64,000 nt of DNA from Apoda limacodes (Eukaryota > Arthropoda > Insecta > Lepidoptera > Limacodidae). Of the stretch, positions 31,591 through 44,211 are shown in pieces; position 1 is the stretch's first letter; each line of letters opens with the position of its first letter. Under the pieces are notes generated by a model that saw only the letters and a list, made by a program, of their open reading frames with translations, was not told where the DNA came from and did not search any database. The position numbers were made by a program, and so were the translations under genes. The stretch covers positions 4,650,001-4,714,000 of the forward strand of contig OX291544.1 of assembly GCA_946406115.1 (NCBI GenBank), read 5' to 3'.

Positions 31591-32600
31591 ATATTCGCTA
31601 AAAATTTATATAATAATTAGTTTATTATATAAATCAAAAGGTTTCAAACCTGAGGCAGCCTATTCACTAAAACTACACTAAATGGAAATAAGTTTGTTTT
31701 CAGTGGCAAATATCCTACTGTATTCTGTAGTTATACCTATTACATAAGGGTTGCATTCTGGATTTTAATGCAATAAATTACATTTAAATGTATCAAGCAG
31801 TTCAGTAAATGGTATGAATTTAATTACTTTTTTGGTGTCACTATTTTTTTTCTTAACACCATTAACTGCTCTCAATGGTCAGACTAGGAAGTATTTATGA
31901 TTGATTTCTGAAGTGATTGTATGTCAGCGAATATATTGTCTATGCAAGTTAAAATCTGGTCCTTTATGAGCTATTTTCCTAATAAATACATTAAAGTGCC
32001 CACAAATAATATTTTTTATTGGAATTGCCGATTTTGCCCAACACTAACTTTACGTTCCTTATACCTACTTTAGTTGTTTATTAACTATTACTTAATATTC
32101 ACATTGAGTGAGATCTTTTAAGAAAAAACTTTTGTAGATACAAGTTAATACGAGTAATAATAATAATCACATAAATATTATTTATTCCGAGGACAAGTAC
32201 CTGAATTACACTGATGGTTACCAATGAGTTTTACGTATTGTATTTACTAACAGAAATAAAACGTGTCTTGTTAGAATAACAGTGTTGTTTACTAAAAACA
32301 AGTCCCTAAAATTTATTGGAATACAAATAATGTAACACACTTACATGTTAAAAATTGTTATTTATACCGATAGTTCCTGATGAAGCTCTGCGATGCGTAC
32401 CGTGTACCCGGTAGATGAAGGAGTGGGAAGCTACTGCGGAAGGTTCGTCAAATTTGTTCAGCTCAGGGTCACCAATTGTAGAGCAGAGGTAAGGGGGAGA
32501 TCTTGAAAGAAACTTTGATAGCACGATGTAGGATGCGTGACGTCAACCTTAATTCGTAGCGGTACGATAAGATATTTGATATTAGTAAACTTCATTAATT
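31591..32600. other. Non-coding stretch, no gene recognised
   Basis: AT-rich, no supported open frame or repeat end. Confidence 0.4.
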
Positions 32601-33166
32601 AGGGTTCCATTCCTCGAAAGAAAAAAAACCGAACGCTTATAGGATCACTTTGTTGTCCGTCCGTCTGTCAAGACCCTTTTTCTCAGGAACGCGTGGAGGT
32701 ATCTAGCTAAAATTTATATCAAATACTCAAGTCGACTGTTTCTTGGAGCTATAAAACAATCAAATGAAATTTCCGCAACAAGGAAATCAAAACCTACAGG
32801 GTACTTCCCGTGAACTCAGAATCTTGAAATTTGGCACGAAGCAACGTCTTATAGCTCAGATAAAGGAAAAAATGCGAAAACCGTAAATTTTTTGTTACAT
32901 CATATAATAAAAATATTTTTAATAATTTTACAGTTACTACCCCTTTCCTCATGAACGCGTAGAGGTATTATATTGAAATTCATATGAAATACTTAGGTCT
33001 ATAATACCTTTAAGCTCTAACAAAATCAAACTTATAAGTCAAAGCAATCAAAAGAAACAGCAATTTAAGCCGCATATTTCCAAACTCGCAACTACCCACT
33101 TAAATACCTACAGGTTTGTACGGAACCCTCGGTGCGCGAGTCCGACTCGCACTTGGCTGGTTTTTT
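32601..33166 (-). repeat. AAAACCGGCCAAGTGC family repeat, nearly complete inverted copy
   Basis: Read on the minus strand it begins AAAAACCAGCCAAGTGCGAG near 33166, passes CGCGCACCGAGGGTTCCGTA, and ends near 32650 with GACAGACGGACGGACAAC. This is the same order as the plus-strand copy at 24.3 kb. Internally it contains two related blocks with CTCA(G/T)GAACGCGT(G/A)GAGGTAT. No coding capacity is seen. Confidence 0.65.
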
Positions 33167-33629
33167 ATTGAATGGGTTTTGTAAACGTTGGCCTTCTCTG
33201 TAATGATAAGTAGTTTTTTAACTTCCCACTTTAATAAAACTTATTCGTAATCTTTACATCGTGATATTAGTACCCTGCTAATAATATCAATGAAACTTTT
33301 ATAGGATATTGTAAAATTCTGAAATCCAAACTATTAAATATTATTTTCAGGAAGTAATTAAACTTTTTTGTAGCTATTATATAACAAAATTAATAAAGTG
33401 TAAATTATATTGCTTTGTTATTTCCAGAAAAAAAATGTAAAAATCAATAAAATTTTATATTACCCTCTTTTGAGGGTAGGTTTAATTCAAACTATATTAT
33501 TTTCTCTGTGTGTATGTAGGTTTATTTACATATGAACTACTGTATAATTATATTTGTATTTTATAATAAATATGGTATGATATATAATATATTTTCTCAC
33601 TGCACCGCCCACAATAATTTATCAGTTTC

Positions 33630-33730
33630 GAATATCGTTGGCTGGTAGATAATGGTTTTTGGCATTAAGTTCGCCATTGTACATGAATGTTTGTGCTGTA
33701 AGAATTTTAAAATAAAATTAAATAAATTGC
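33630..33730 (+). repeat. Non-LTR 3' tail fragment
   Basis: It carries GTTGGCTGGTAGATAATGG, GGCATTAAGTTCGCCATTGT and a closing AAAATAAAATTAAATAAA. The same ending follows the reverse transcriptase relic at 41.9 kb, so both come from one LINE family. Confidence 0.75.
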
Positions 33731-33859
33731 TCACACAACTATTCAGGTGACCACAAAAATTTTTTTTTGTTAATAATTTTAACACACGTGACATTATAAT
33801 TAACTTTATGTAATACATTCAAAATATAGCTTTTGTATATAATTGCAACGTAGTAAATC

Positions 33860-34200
33860 CACGTCACGCCCATCTAGCTCTGTATCACGCTTGCCAGCCT
33901 CCGATATAATCTGGTATTATCGCATATTACATCGGTATGATCGCATCGCTCACACTCGATGAACTCAGATAAGGGTTCCGTGAAATGAGATTACTCTGGA
34001 CGGAATCGAATCGAATAATCGACTCCCTGTCATCGAAATATTCAATCTCAGCAACGAAACGGTTCCGAGGTGCAGTGAGATTGTATCGAAAATGCGTCTG
34101 GCACATTCGTGCTTGTAGCAATTGCGCTCAATTGAAGCAGACACTCTCGAAATGTGTCCGAAATGCCGAAATAGGTAACCATATATGTATAAGTATAAAT
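33860..34200. other. Higher-complexity patch, exon-like but unproven
   Basis: Base composition is more balanced than around it, and a 73-residue plus-strand frame (33985-34206) runs through it. A mirror frame occurs on the other strand. Neither product resembles a known protein, and no consistent pair of splice sites was found. Confidence 0.2.
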
Positions 34201-36250
34201 TTTTGATTTGTTGGAATTTTGTTTAAATTTTGTGTAGGTCAATAACTGCAGATGCATGATAAAATACTGTCTATTATATCAGACCCTGTACAGAGATCAC
34301 AGAAATCACTTTTTCCAATCCGCATTAGGTTGGAGGGTTATATTTCATATTTTTACTTTTAGTACTAGCTGATTACCACGGCTTTGTCTTCGTAGGCCCG
34401 TAAATCTTTATCCTGAGAATAAGAAGTTAGTACTTACGTGTTTATTATTAATTGGTCTGTCAGTATGTATGCTTCGGGGACATTTCAGAGGCATTGGCAA
34501 TCAAATTTCAGGCGAATAAAATTTGTTGCTGTGCGTTTCTGCACGGAACTTAGGTATATGAGGTATCTTAGGTATTCTCACCAATAGTTACCAGATTTCT
34601 TGGCCGCTTACTTTTACTGCTTCTGCAATCCTAACACTAAACCTGTAACATATATCACCTCATTAGGTTATAACTTTTTGAACTTCACTCAAAATTATTA
34701 TTTTTAATTTCTAAATTTGTATAACTGTCAGATGAACATTTCATTTTTGACTCAGTCATAACTTTTGATTTTGATCAAACCAGTTCTCTACACAAGGATC
34801 TATAAATATTTAAAAAAGAAAACAATAAACTAAATTTTACGTAAGTATACATTTTTATTTAAATTTCTATGTCTTCGGACTTCATTGCGTTGTAATGTTC
34901 CTAAACCCCTAACATCCACAAATTATACAGGGGGAACATTACAAACTGGCTAAGGGTCCAGAGTGGCCACACCATATAAACAGCAAGACACCTTAATGGT
35001 TGCAGCTAGTAAAATTTAATAATTACGCATAAACATATCTTCTTAACAGTGTTGCATACTTCTAGGTGATCAACATACAAAGTATACACAATAAATTATG
35101 AGTATTGATGCATATTGTATTAAGATACAGCCGATGAAGAGCTAAGGCTTTGCAATTGGGATCCGTCGTCACCCTTTTGGTTTGTATCTCCAAATAATTA
35201 TTTATTTATTTTATAAACTAACAAACACGATTTTATGACCACTGTATTCGACTTCTTTTAACAAACTGAATGACCCCTCAAATTCGAGGGGTTTGCTAGT
35301 AACCAGTGAAGAGTTCCACTATTTGCCTCCAGGGTGTATCCTCGGATCCTCATAACCAACTGGCACGTATTCCACTCGTTAAAACAAACTACAAAAAATG
35401 ACTAACCACGCCCAATTTATTCAAGTACAAAACCTGTTATATTAACTAAGCCGTATGCTTGGTCGTTAGTCTGCATATTAACTAGGAATTCTACAGATTA
35501 TCCAGTTAATGTAAGAACTGAAACAATTTTGTCCACTTTAACGGAGTCAGCCAGATAATCTGCAGATTTACAAGTTAATCTGCACTCTAACTAATTTACG
35601 AACTTTAGCGGTAACATATATATCATTCATTTGTGAATCTGTATGTTTGTTACTACTAAACTCCTCAACGCTTGGATGAATTTTATCAAATTTGATTTTA
35701 TCTATATCAAGAGTTCTCACGGGTATAGATGTATCCGTAGGTGAAACCGCAGGACGTAGTTTATATTTGTATAAAACGGAGATAGTAAAAACCGCATGAG
35801 AACTGTAGACCCCGCTTATTAAGGCTCATATTTTTAAGGCAACGAGCTGCAAGGCGCTAAAATTATTATACAATATCACAGTATTTATATGTTACAATAA
35901 GCTCCTAGGGCCATCTGGCGGCGTGTTAGTAATATGTTATTGCTTAATGGCTTCTAAGTGAGGAGGCGAAATTCTGTGTTGCGAAAAATACGTACTAGTT
36001 TTAGCCAGCGGCCCCGACCGCACTAAATTCGGTTTTGTAGAGCAAGCTATAGTACATTTAATTAGAATTTTCCGGAATAAAGTCTTTGCTTTCCTTTGTC
36101 GTTTCAACTATCCCAGGGCCAAATTTTAGCTCATTTATATTCTCCGTTACGACGTGAAAGGACAAACAACAAACTCACTCTATTATTTAGAATATAAATA
36201 TGGATAATACTTATATTATAATATAGATTGTTGTTACTTTTATCTGAAAA
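34201..36250. other. Non-coding stretch, no gene recognised
   Basis: AT-rich. Near 35600-35770 is a diverged dispersed repeat fragment with TTGGATGAATTTTATCAAATTTG-like sequence, of a type widespread in insects. No gene is seen. Confidence 0.35.
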
Positions 36251-36254
36251 ATTA

Positions 36255-36390
36255 GAACAGATTAACTACTGAGTTTCTTGCCGATTCTTCTCGTTTGTAA
36301 AATAATTCCGACCGGTGGTCAAGTTTATAAAATTAATAATTATACTGACGATTCAAAAATGCTGTTTTTAAGTCTACTTGAATAAAAAAA
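36255..36390 (+). repeat. Probable LINE 3' tail fragment
   Basis: It contains ACTGAGTTTCTTGCCGATTC, then TTCTCGTTTGT, and ends CTACTTGAATAAAAAAATGA. This resembles the 3' end of a common lepidopteran LINE/SINE. The family assignment is from memory and tentative. Confidence 0.4.
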
Positions 36391-36582
36391 TGAGTTTTGA
36401 TTTGAGTTTTCTGTATATTTGACGTTGAAGAGCCATCGCAGTTTTATTTAATTATATTTAGAATTGTTTTCACTGCTTTTTCTAAAGTGTACAAATCCCC
36501 TTCACTGTATAAGACTGTGTGCTATAAATGAATATACTATCTTGTATGTATGTTTATTTTCATAGTTTGTAGTTTACTAACA

Positions 36583-36791
36583 CCACAGACTTCGAGTTCT
36601 GTTACCTGTACTATGGACTGCGCAATAGGCTTACGAAATTGGCCACATTTTAGGAAGTGACAAAGTTAACCTGTTGTGTCTTTTTTCAAAGACAAGACAC
36701 CACACGTTCGCTTCGGCTCTTTTACACTTTTACGACCAGTATTTTTCACAGCTGGTCAGTAAATGCGCTGACCAGTTCTCTATATTTATGA
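36583..36791. mobile_element. MITE family A, copy 2
   Basis: It starts CACAGACTTCGAGTTCTGTT and ends TTCTCTATATTTATG. Internally it has TATGGACTGCGCAATAGGC and GGTCAGTAAATGCGCTGACC. It aligns in order with the copies at 31.4 and 49.6 kb. Confidence 0.7.
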
Positions 36792-37074
36792 CTAACACAT
36801 ACCTAATGACAATTTTGCTATATGTTTACTTACAAATACACTTATACATTGTGATTTTTCGTAGGACCAAGATGTTGTAGACACACTGTACATAGATTTA
36901 TACATTGGACTGGATTATATGATTAAGGGTACCGTACAGCCACAATTTTTACATGCCTGAAGAAATACTACACAGGAAAAAGGTGCAGTAGGCACCAATG
37001 TACTACCTGCCATGTGCGCTTTCTCGAAAAAGTGTGGGTTTTAGTGCACGGCAAAGTCAGCAAATACGTACACA

Positions 37075-37197
37075 TTGCAACAAACTTTTCTGAACCGGTG
37101 GTCACATATAAAAAACAAACGCTATATTAAAATGATGTGAACTTACAACGACACTAGCGACCATACACCTAAGGTCAGAAAAGTTTGTTGCACTATA
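37075..37197. mobile_element. MITE family B, copy 1 (hairpin)
   Basis: It has inverted ends TTGCAACAAACTTTTCTGA (left) and TCAGAAAAGTTTGTTGCAC (right), followed by TATA. The internal TTACAACGACACTAGCGACC recurs inverted in copy 2 at 38.3 kb. It is non-coding and of Tc1/mariner style. Confidence 0.8.
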
Positions 37198-38282
37198 CCT
37201 ACATTTACGCAGTTATTTTTTGTTAAGCTAATAAAAAAAATCTCCACGTCAGATAGTAACATGGAATGTACACCATGTTACAGTAGGGAGAGAGCCATTA
37301 TAGCAAGCAATAATCTGGTTTCCGTAAAGTCCAGGTATTTATATGAAAATGCTATGAAGATTTTTATGAATGGCGGGAATCTAGCGAAGTGCCAAAATAT
37401 TTATTTTATTGGTTTATTTTGGAGAATGTGCAAATAAACGTAATGGTCCCGCCACTCAATGTTACGCAGCATGCTCGATATTAAGCATCCAATTAACCAA
37501 AATATTCATTTTTCTTAAGAAACTTATTGACCTCAATACGTGTTTTATTTTCTCAGTCGCTGATAAAATCTTGTATGCAACTGCACGAATTTGCTATTAT
37601 AATACTCGTGCTCTATTAAAATAATCTTTCATTACAGTTGCATAAATATCTATTTTTGGATGGGGATAAAACTAAAGTGCCAAGTTTGTATACATATTTG
37701 TGATTTTTTTGGATGAGTCAACCTTAAAAAAAAAAAGTATTTCGAAGGTACTTAAAAATAACTTTAAATTCAGTTATCTAGAAATGAATAATGATTTCGA
37801 ATTAATACACGAATAAGCTACAGATATACGGAAACACGAGATATGTACACAAATTGAAAATCTCTCTTCTCTCTCTTCTCTCGTAGATCAAACGCTTCCC
37901 GCTTCTTTGTGGGTTTTCATACGGTACCTGTCTACATGCCGATGTTATATAATATCCGGAGATTAAGTATTTACTTTCACATAAGCCCTTTGTACCGCAG
38001 CTTACTTGACAATCCGAACTGAAATTTATGCACGATTTCATTCTTTTATGTTTACTTGAATGGGTTTAGAGAAAAGGGATTTAAATCGTTTACTTCTTGT
38101 GAACGTTTTTTACGATATGATGTTAACTAAATAATATTATTTGAATGAAAAAGGAACTATAAATAGCAAGTAATATTACTAGAGCCATACCGGAATCCGG
38201 TTAGTAGTTTTGACAGATTTCATATTCAGAATACTTTCAAAAAGTGTGTAGGTGATTATAAATATAGGATTTAAACATCGAG

Positions 38283-38411
38283 CTACAAACTTTTCTGACC
38301 TTCTGACCTTGGGTGATATGTCGCTAGTGTCGTTGTAAGTTCACATCATATCAATATGATGAATGTAGTTATGATATTGACCACTGAGTCAGAAAATTTT
38401 GTTGCACTATA
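38283..38411. mobile_element. MITE family B, copy 2 (inverted relative to copy 1)
   Basis: The left end is CTACAAACTTTTCTGACC and the right end AGAAAATTTTGTTGCACTAT. The core GGTGATATGTCGCTAGTGTC and GTTGTAAGTTCACATCAT is the reverse complement of the copy 1 core. Confidence 0.8.
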
Positions 38412-38454
38412 AACAAGATTTTTGCAAATTTTTAGCACGTGGAACAAGCGCCTA

Positions 38455-38545
38455 TCACAGGTCACGATGCTTAATATCAGGCGGGACGTAAGCTTGTTTG
38501 CCTCATTAGAAGTACAAAGATATTTCGTTTATAGTAAAAAAAATC
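38455..38545 (+). repeat. LINE/SINE 3' tail fragment
   Basis: ATATCAGGCGGGACGTAAGC followed by TTGTTTGCCTCATTAGAAGT is a diverged form of the tail seen at 23.0, 31.1 and 48.5 kb. The A-tail is degraded. Confidence 0.55.
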
Positions 38546-38904
38546 GTTTAATAGTCTTGTGAATCGTTATCATATGTCAGATGACCTACTCATATTTATT
38601 GCTTAACATATCACTAAAATATTATCTTTCACCGTAGAGGTTCCAAAAAGTCTTTAAATTTCATATGCAATAACGTTGCCATGAGGTGTGGTAAAGTATT
38701 CTAACTCTATGTATGTAAATGTTAGCAAAAACAACTGGCAACTCATTGAGGAATTCGATAGAAAAATGCAAGTGGGTCCTTACCTCTTGAGGTCTCAAGT
38801 TGAGACCCGTGAAAGTATTTGCATCCATTTATTAAGCTCCCTAGACAGAATCTGTTAAAATTTTGCATGCATAGTTCCTAATCACTTGGCCAACATATAT
38901 CCTT

Positions 38905-39180
38905 TAAATATATAATTCTTCTGCAACTGTGTGTCACTGAACTCCACCTAAACAGCTGCACCGATTTTGATAAAATTTATTGTGGGTGTTTAGACTCATT
39001 ACTGAACTTGGTAGGTGGCGCTTACGATGGCGACAAGCTATTCATGAATTTGTATTTATGGAGAAAAATAACTCATATAAACAATATATTTTGGGATATA
39101 TTAAGTACTGAAAAAGTAAATCGCGAAATTTGGATCTGATAGGTGGTGCTGTTTTCAAGTTATTAAAAAGAGAATGTATA
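38905..39180. repeat. Diverged dispersed repeat fragment
   Basis: It includes GTGTGTCACTGAACTCCACC, CAGCTGCACCGATTTTGATA and GGTAGGTGGCGCTTACGATG. This wording is typical of a dispersed, possibly Helitron-like, repeat of Lepidoptera. Ends were not defined. Confidence 0.35.
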
Positions 39181-39294
39181 AATATGTATAAGTTGGGACG
39201 GGGAACGTTATTTTATGGGTTTGCCTGATTGCGAAAATCTTTTATTTTATACTACTTATGATTACCACAACGTCGGTACGTGTACGTAGTACTA

Positions 39295-39520
39295 GTCGTT
39301 GGTGGCCCAGGAGTTTCGATTTCACTTGGGTTCTGAGTGGTGGAAGTTCGAGCACCGGGTTTTTTTCATAATTTCTCACATAAATTGATTATTTACACCA
39401 CTGGCTTAGCGGTGAAGGAAAGCATCGTGAGAAAACCAGAAAATGTCAAAAAAAGACATACGTATGTTTCGGTGAGGGTAGGCCGTGCCCCAAACGGTGG
39501 GGACGTATGATGCTGCTAAG
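39295..39520 (-). repeat. Repeat family C, minus-strand copy
   Basis: Its segment CACTGGCTTAGCGGTGAAGG, followed by AAAGCATCGTGAGAAAACC, is the reverse complement of the matching block in the copy at 63325-63655. GTAGGCCGTGCCCCAAACGG corresponds to the other end. The order of blocks is conserved in reverse, so these are two copies of one element. Confidence 0.75.
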
Positions 39521-39539
39521 GATTACTATAACCTTTTAC

Positions 39540-40080
39540 AATGGGTGGATCAGAGTTTTTCTCATAGCTGATCTGCAGTTTTTGTGTTTTACGTGAGCGC
39601 GCAGAGTCAGGATAGGGATTAAGGGGGGCAGGGGATGGAGAGAGATGGTAAAAGTGATAGAGCCTAGACAGTCGGTAGAGGTTGTATATAATTTATAGCA
39701 ATTTTTATAATGTAAGCTAGTGATCAATAAACTTGAAGTTTCTGTTTAACGGTAAGTGAAAACAAATGCGTTTATCAATTTGAGATTATATGCAACAATT
39801 CAATCTGAACACGCAAAGTCCATAAATCTGTCACAATAATCAGTTTCACGGCGTTCTGCTGTCGCATCGTCATTACCATAACAATCCCGCGGCTCCGCCC
39901 GGTATGTATTGTAATGATACGATACTATTATAAGCCACCGTCAAACCCGATCCGTGGAAGTGTTGTTTATAGTCTAGACGAGAGCTGATGGCACGAGTAC
40001 TTACTTGATAATTAAGTCTTTCGACACATTTGGTTTTACTAAACAAAATGGGTTATAATTTTTCATAACACTTACCCGTA
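39540..40080. other. Non-coding stretch, no gene recognised
   Basis: Mixed composition, no supported frame. The 63-residue minus frame at 39536-39727 overlaps low-complexity GA-rich sequence. Confidence 0.4.
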
Positions 40081-40084
40081 AACA

Positions 40085-41935
40085 GTGTCATTACGTGAAG
40101 ACAAATCGGGTGCTGATACCTTAATTACTCCCACGGGCTTTTTTGTACATTTTACTTTTAGAGCGCGCCTATTCTTCGCAGACACATGGCGTAAGGCTTC
40201 TGTTATTCCCCTACCTAAAATTCCACATCCTCTATCTCTTAATGACTTTAGACCAATATCAATATAACCATTTTCATCTAAACTTTTAGAAGCAGTGGTG
40301 CAAATACAGTTATCTAAACACGTTCATAACAACCATCTACTAAGTTCTTATCAGTCTGGTTTTCGTTCGGGACATAGTACTAGCACTGCCCTGCTGAAAA
40401 TCACGGAGGACATACGTGATGGAATGGAAAAAGCCTTGGTGTCGGTTGTGGTCTTGATTGACTTTTCCAATGCCTTCAATACTGTCGACCATGACATTCT
40501 ACTGGCCATACTATAATATAACAAGATCTCCGATTGAGCTTTAAATTGGTTTTCTACATATCTGCGAGGTCGCCAACAAGTTGTCCGGATTGACAGTCTA
40601 GTCTCGGATTGGTGTAGACTTACCTCTGGCGTACATCAAGGTGGTATACTCTCTCCTCCCTTGTTCTCCATTTTTATCAATTTCATTTGTTCTCGTCTTG
40701 GCTGTTCTTACCATTTGTATGCGGACGACTTGCAGCTCTATATGCAAAGTAGAGTCGAAGACCTCAACGGTCCTATACATAAGATCAACATTGAGTTGAA
40801 TAATATCTTTGAGTGGTCTACACGCTTTGGAGTGTCAGTAAACCCTAATAAATGCCAGAGTATAATTGTAGGTAGTTCTCGACAAATGTTTAAAGTTGAT
40901 TTGTCAGCAGTATCACCAATTGTATACAACAACACTACTGTCCCATACTCTGCCTTTATTAAAAACCTTGGCTTACATTTGGATAACTCATTCAGTTGAG
41001 TAGTTCAAGTCAATGAAATAAGTCGGAAAGTTACCAATGTTCTACGCTGTCTTTACAGATACCGCAATTTTCTCCCAACCAAACCCAAACTTCTACTGGT
41101 ACACGCACTTATATTACCGCTCATTGATATTTGTTATGTTTGTTATCCAGACTTAAACTCAGATCTCCTTAATAAATTACACCGCGTTATTAACAATTGT
41201 ATTCGATAAATTTTCGGTCTACGAAATACGACCACATCTCCACTTTTCGCAATCGTTTAAATTGGCTCCCGATTCGTCAACGCAGAGACGCAAGGACTTT
41301 ATGTACTTTATACTCTATTTTAAATGATCAGAACTCTCCATCTTATTTAAAATCTCTTTTAATATCTTGGTTCTTCGCACGACCGATCACTTCGTTCTTC
41401 TAACAGCCTTTTCCTTGTCACGTCTTGTCCATGCTATATGGCTCTGGAACGCACTTCCCAAGTACATCCGCTGTTCAAAATCTACATTTGTCTTTAAACA
41501 GAAGTTAAAAGATCATTATCTTAAACAGATGCAAAATTAAATGTTTCTGTCTACAGTTTCGGGATTTTTAGTGATATTATTCTGTATATGAATATACATC
41601 TATATATTTTTAAAATATTTATTTAATATAGTACAGTATATATAGTATAGTGTTTGTCTATGTATGTGTTTATGTATATGTATGTCTATGCATGTGTTTT
41701 CAATTATCAGTACAAACATCATAGTATTAGTATTAGCATAGGTTTAATTTTAACTATTTGTTCTTTTTTGTTTGTTTTTTACTTATCTGCTAGTTAGTTA
41801 AGCCTAGTTTTACTGCACCACCATTTAAAATTATATATTAAGCATGTGGTTAGCTGGTAGAGAATGCCCTATGGCATTAAGCTTGCCACTGTACACTTTT
41901 GTTTGTGCAAAAAGAATAAATAAATAAAATAAACA
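40085..41935 (+). pseudogene. Non-LTR retrotransposon (CR1/Jockey-superfamily) reverse transcriptase relic with 3' tail
   Basis: Reverse transcriptase blocks appear in order in several frames: NDFRPISI (about 40240), SSYQSGFRSGHSTSTALLKI (about 40340), LIDFSNAFNTVDHDILL (about 40455), SGVHQGGILSPPLFSIFI (about 40627) and the catalytic box HLYADDLQLY (about 40715). C-terminal sequence runs to about 41540. Stops and frame changes occur near 40268, 40515, 40998 and 41209, so it is dead even though YADD is preserved. The 3' part ends with TGGTTAGCTGGTAGAGAATG, TATGGCATTAAGCTTGCCAC and an AATAAATAAATAAAATAAA tail at about 41916-41935. The endonuclease region is absent, as in 5'-truncated copies. 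Confidence 0.88.
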
Positions 41936-44130
41936 AATAAATATTTTATCAAGTACTCGTAGTACTAAGTGTATAAAAGCTGTCTGTAATGACTCGAGTT
42001 TGTAATTACCGTACCACCCGTGTTACACACAAAAATATAAGGCGAAAAAACTTACATACTTAAAGATTTACTTTACAATTTTTGAAAACACAATAAAGGT
42101 TTTTTAAATTACTTAAGTGTGTAAATATTTATGGTCAATAATGTTTTTCTACATTTTTTCCCGTAAGTGCATACATTACATACCGATCTAACTACCTTTT
42201 CTCAACATAGAGTAAATTGTCAGTAGGGAAGACGATTTGTATTTTTCGGCAATCTCGCCAAATTAAGCTTATAGGACATTCTCTGAAAACGAACTCATAT
42301 ACTTCTTGTTTCTCCAGGTAGTAAAACTGGCGTATGCGGAAGCACCTATTGTCTTTAGTGTTACACGTTTATATTTCTTTCTTGAGCCCCATTAACAATA
42401 TCAGGCGGTGTCAATTTATATTAAACTCATCTGGTGAAGTTGTAAAGAAAGAAACTCAGTTAAATAAAAATGGTAGGAACAGAAGTGTAGCCTTCTAGCG
42501 ATATCAAGAGAATTTGTAGATTAAAAAGGTTTTTTTTCGCTAGATCCTTATTAGTTCACACCATTTCTAGAGTTTTTAGAGTTTTGATTTTTGACCACCG
42601 GGTTAGAAATAATTGTTGCACTATAATTGCTCGCTTGGCGCGTAGTTTATATCTTAAACTACAGATGGCACTTTTGTATATACTTGATAGGATAGATAAA
42701 ACAGTACGTAAAGTCTGCGTACTGTTTTCTCGTACAAGTAGAGCGCGCGCGGTGCGTTCAATGACATAAAATCATATTGCCTGTGCGTTTTATACACTCC
42801 GGCTTTGCCTTGAGAAAAGAAAAAATTACAAAGAAAAAGCCCGTGGGAATAGTTAAGGTCTTTATCAGCACGTAATGACACTGTTTATGAGTAAGTGTGA
42901 TGGAAAGCTATGAAACTTCGCACTTAAAACTAACGAGAGGCATTGAATTTTGCTCGATACGAACGCATTAAAATGGAATTCACTGTTAGCATAAGATTAT
43001 ATACGTATTTTTGTAAATGGGAAATTTATAATCGCTTTTTATTTTATATTCAGAGTCATTTTATATTTTGCAATAAAAATGGATTTAAATTAAAGATTTT
43101 TAGAAAACCCTGTCAAAAAACCCTTTGTTTTTTTCTTAGTTTGAGACATTTGTAAAATGTAGAATGTTAAGGATACTATTGTTTTTGTCGTGCGTCCTTA
43201 TGATAAAGATCATCAAAAAACTCTTGTTAACCTGACACTACATTGTAAAGCCTCGTTTTTGAAATATACTGGGTTTTTACCAACTACAAATACTATTGAT
43301 TTGAAAGGTGCAGTAGTAAATAATGAAAATATCTAATAAGTTATTTTTTTCCAATTTCTGACAAATAATTAACCAAAAACTAACTTCTTTTAATGCCATA
43401 AATCACAAACTGATGGAAAACTATTTACATGTACAGTAAAAATGGAAAAATGAAATTAACTATTTTCAACAGCTTTTGAGTTAGTCATACTTTTTTCAAG
43501 TAATCTCCACTAAGAATACACTAACTTGATTGCTCATTCATGATACGTCCTAACCAAGGACGTTATAGAAATGGACGCGAAATGATTTAGCAACTGTATG
43601 AAATCCGTTTCAACCGTTTCTGGCGGGGAGGGTACACAACCACACAATTATAGTTGCCTATAAACACAACAAACGGGCATGTGTAAGTACTCTTATGTGA
43701 AGCGTAATAGGGTTGTACGCAATCGATAAAGATATCTAGCGCTAGACGCGCTGAAGCATAATGAAATTATATTCGACTTGCATTAACACTTATCGTGGCA
43801 AGATTGCTTTTTTGAAGAAAAGCAAAAATATGTATATGGGTGGCTATAAAAAACACCAAAAAAATAAATTAAAAAATCGTGAAATAATAATTTTGGAAAA
43901 ACAATATGTATACTATTCTATACATTGCTACACGTACAGTGATTATCGTATTTTTAGGAATGTATATTATGCTGTACATTGCTATGTTTAGGAAGAGTTG
44001 GAATGTTACTGGTAGTTTTTAACATAAACCAAAAGATTATTGTAAATAACATGATTTTAAATAAAAATAACTGTCTTGGTGGAAGTAAAAACGTTTAATA
44101 AAATTAATCTTTTTTGAACAATTTTTTTTT
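41936..44130. other. Non-coding stretch; contains a partial MITE B end
   Basis: No gene is supported. Near 42580-42630 the sequence TTTTTGACCACCGGGTTAGA followed by TTGTTGCACTATAATT resembles one end of MITE family B. Frames at 42584-43155 and 43761-43991 are AT-rich and unrelated to known proteins. Confidence 0.45.
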
Positions 44131-44211
44131 ACAAAATAATTGCAATATAATAGTTCAGAGACCATATTGCTTGCGGTGGTACTCCAAAAAACAGTTTTGA
44201 TTCTTCACATA

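Noticed and set aside
33985..34206. 73-residue frame as a coding exon
   Set aside because: Mirror frames on both strands, no matching splice-site pair and no known similarity.
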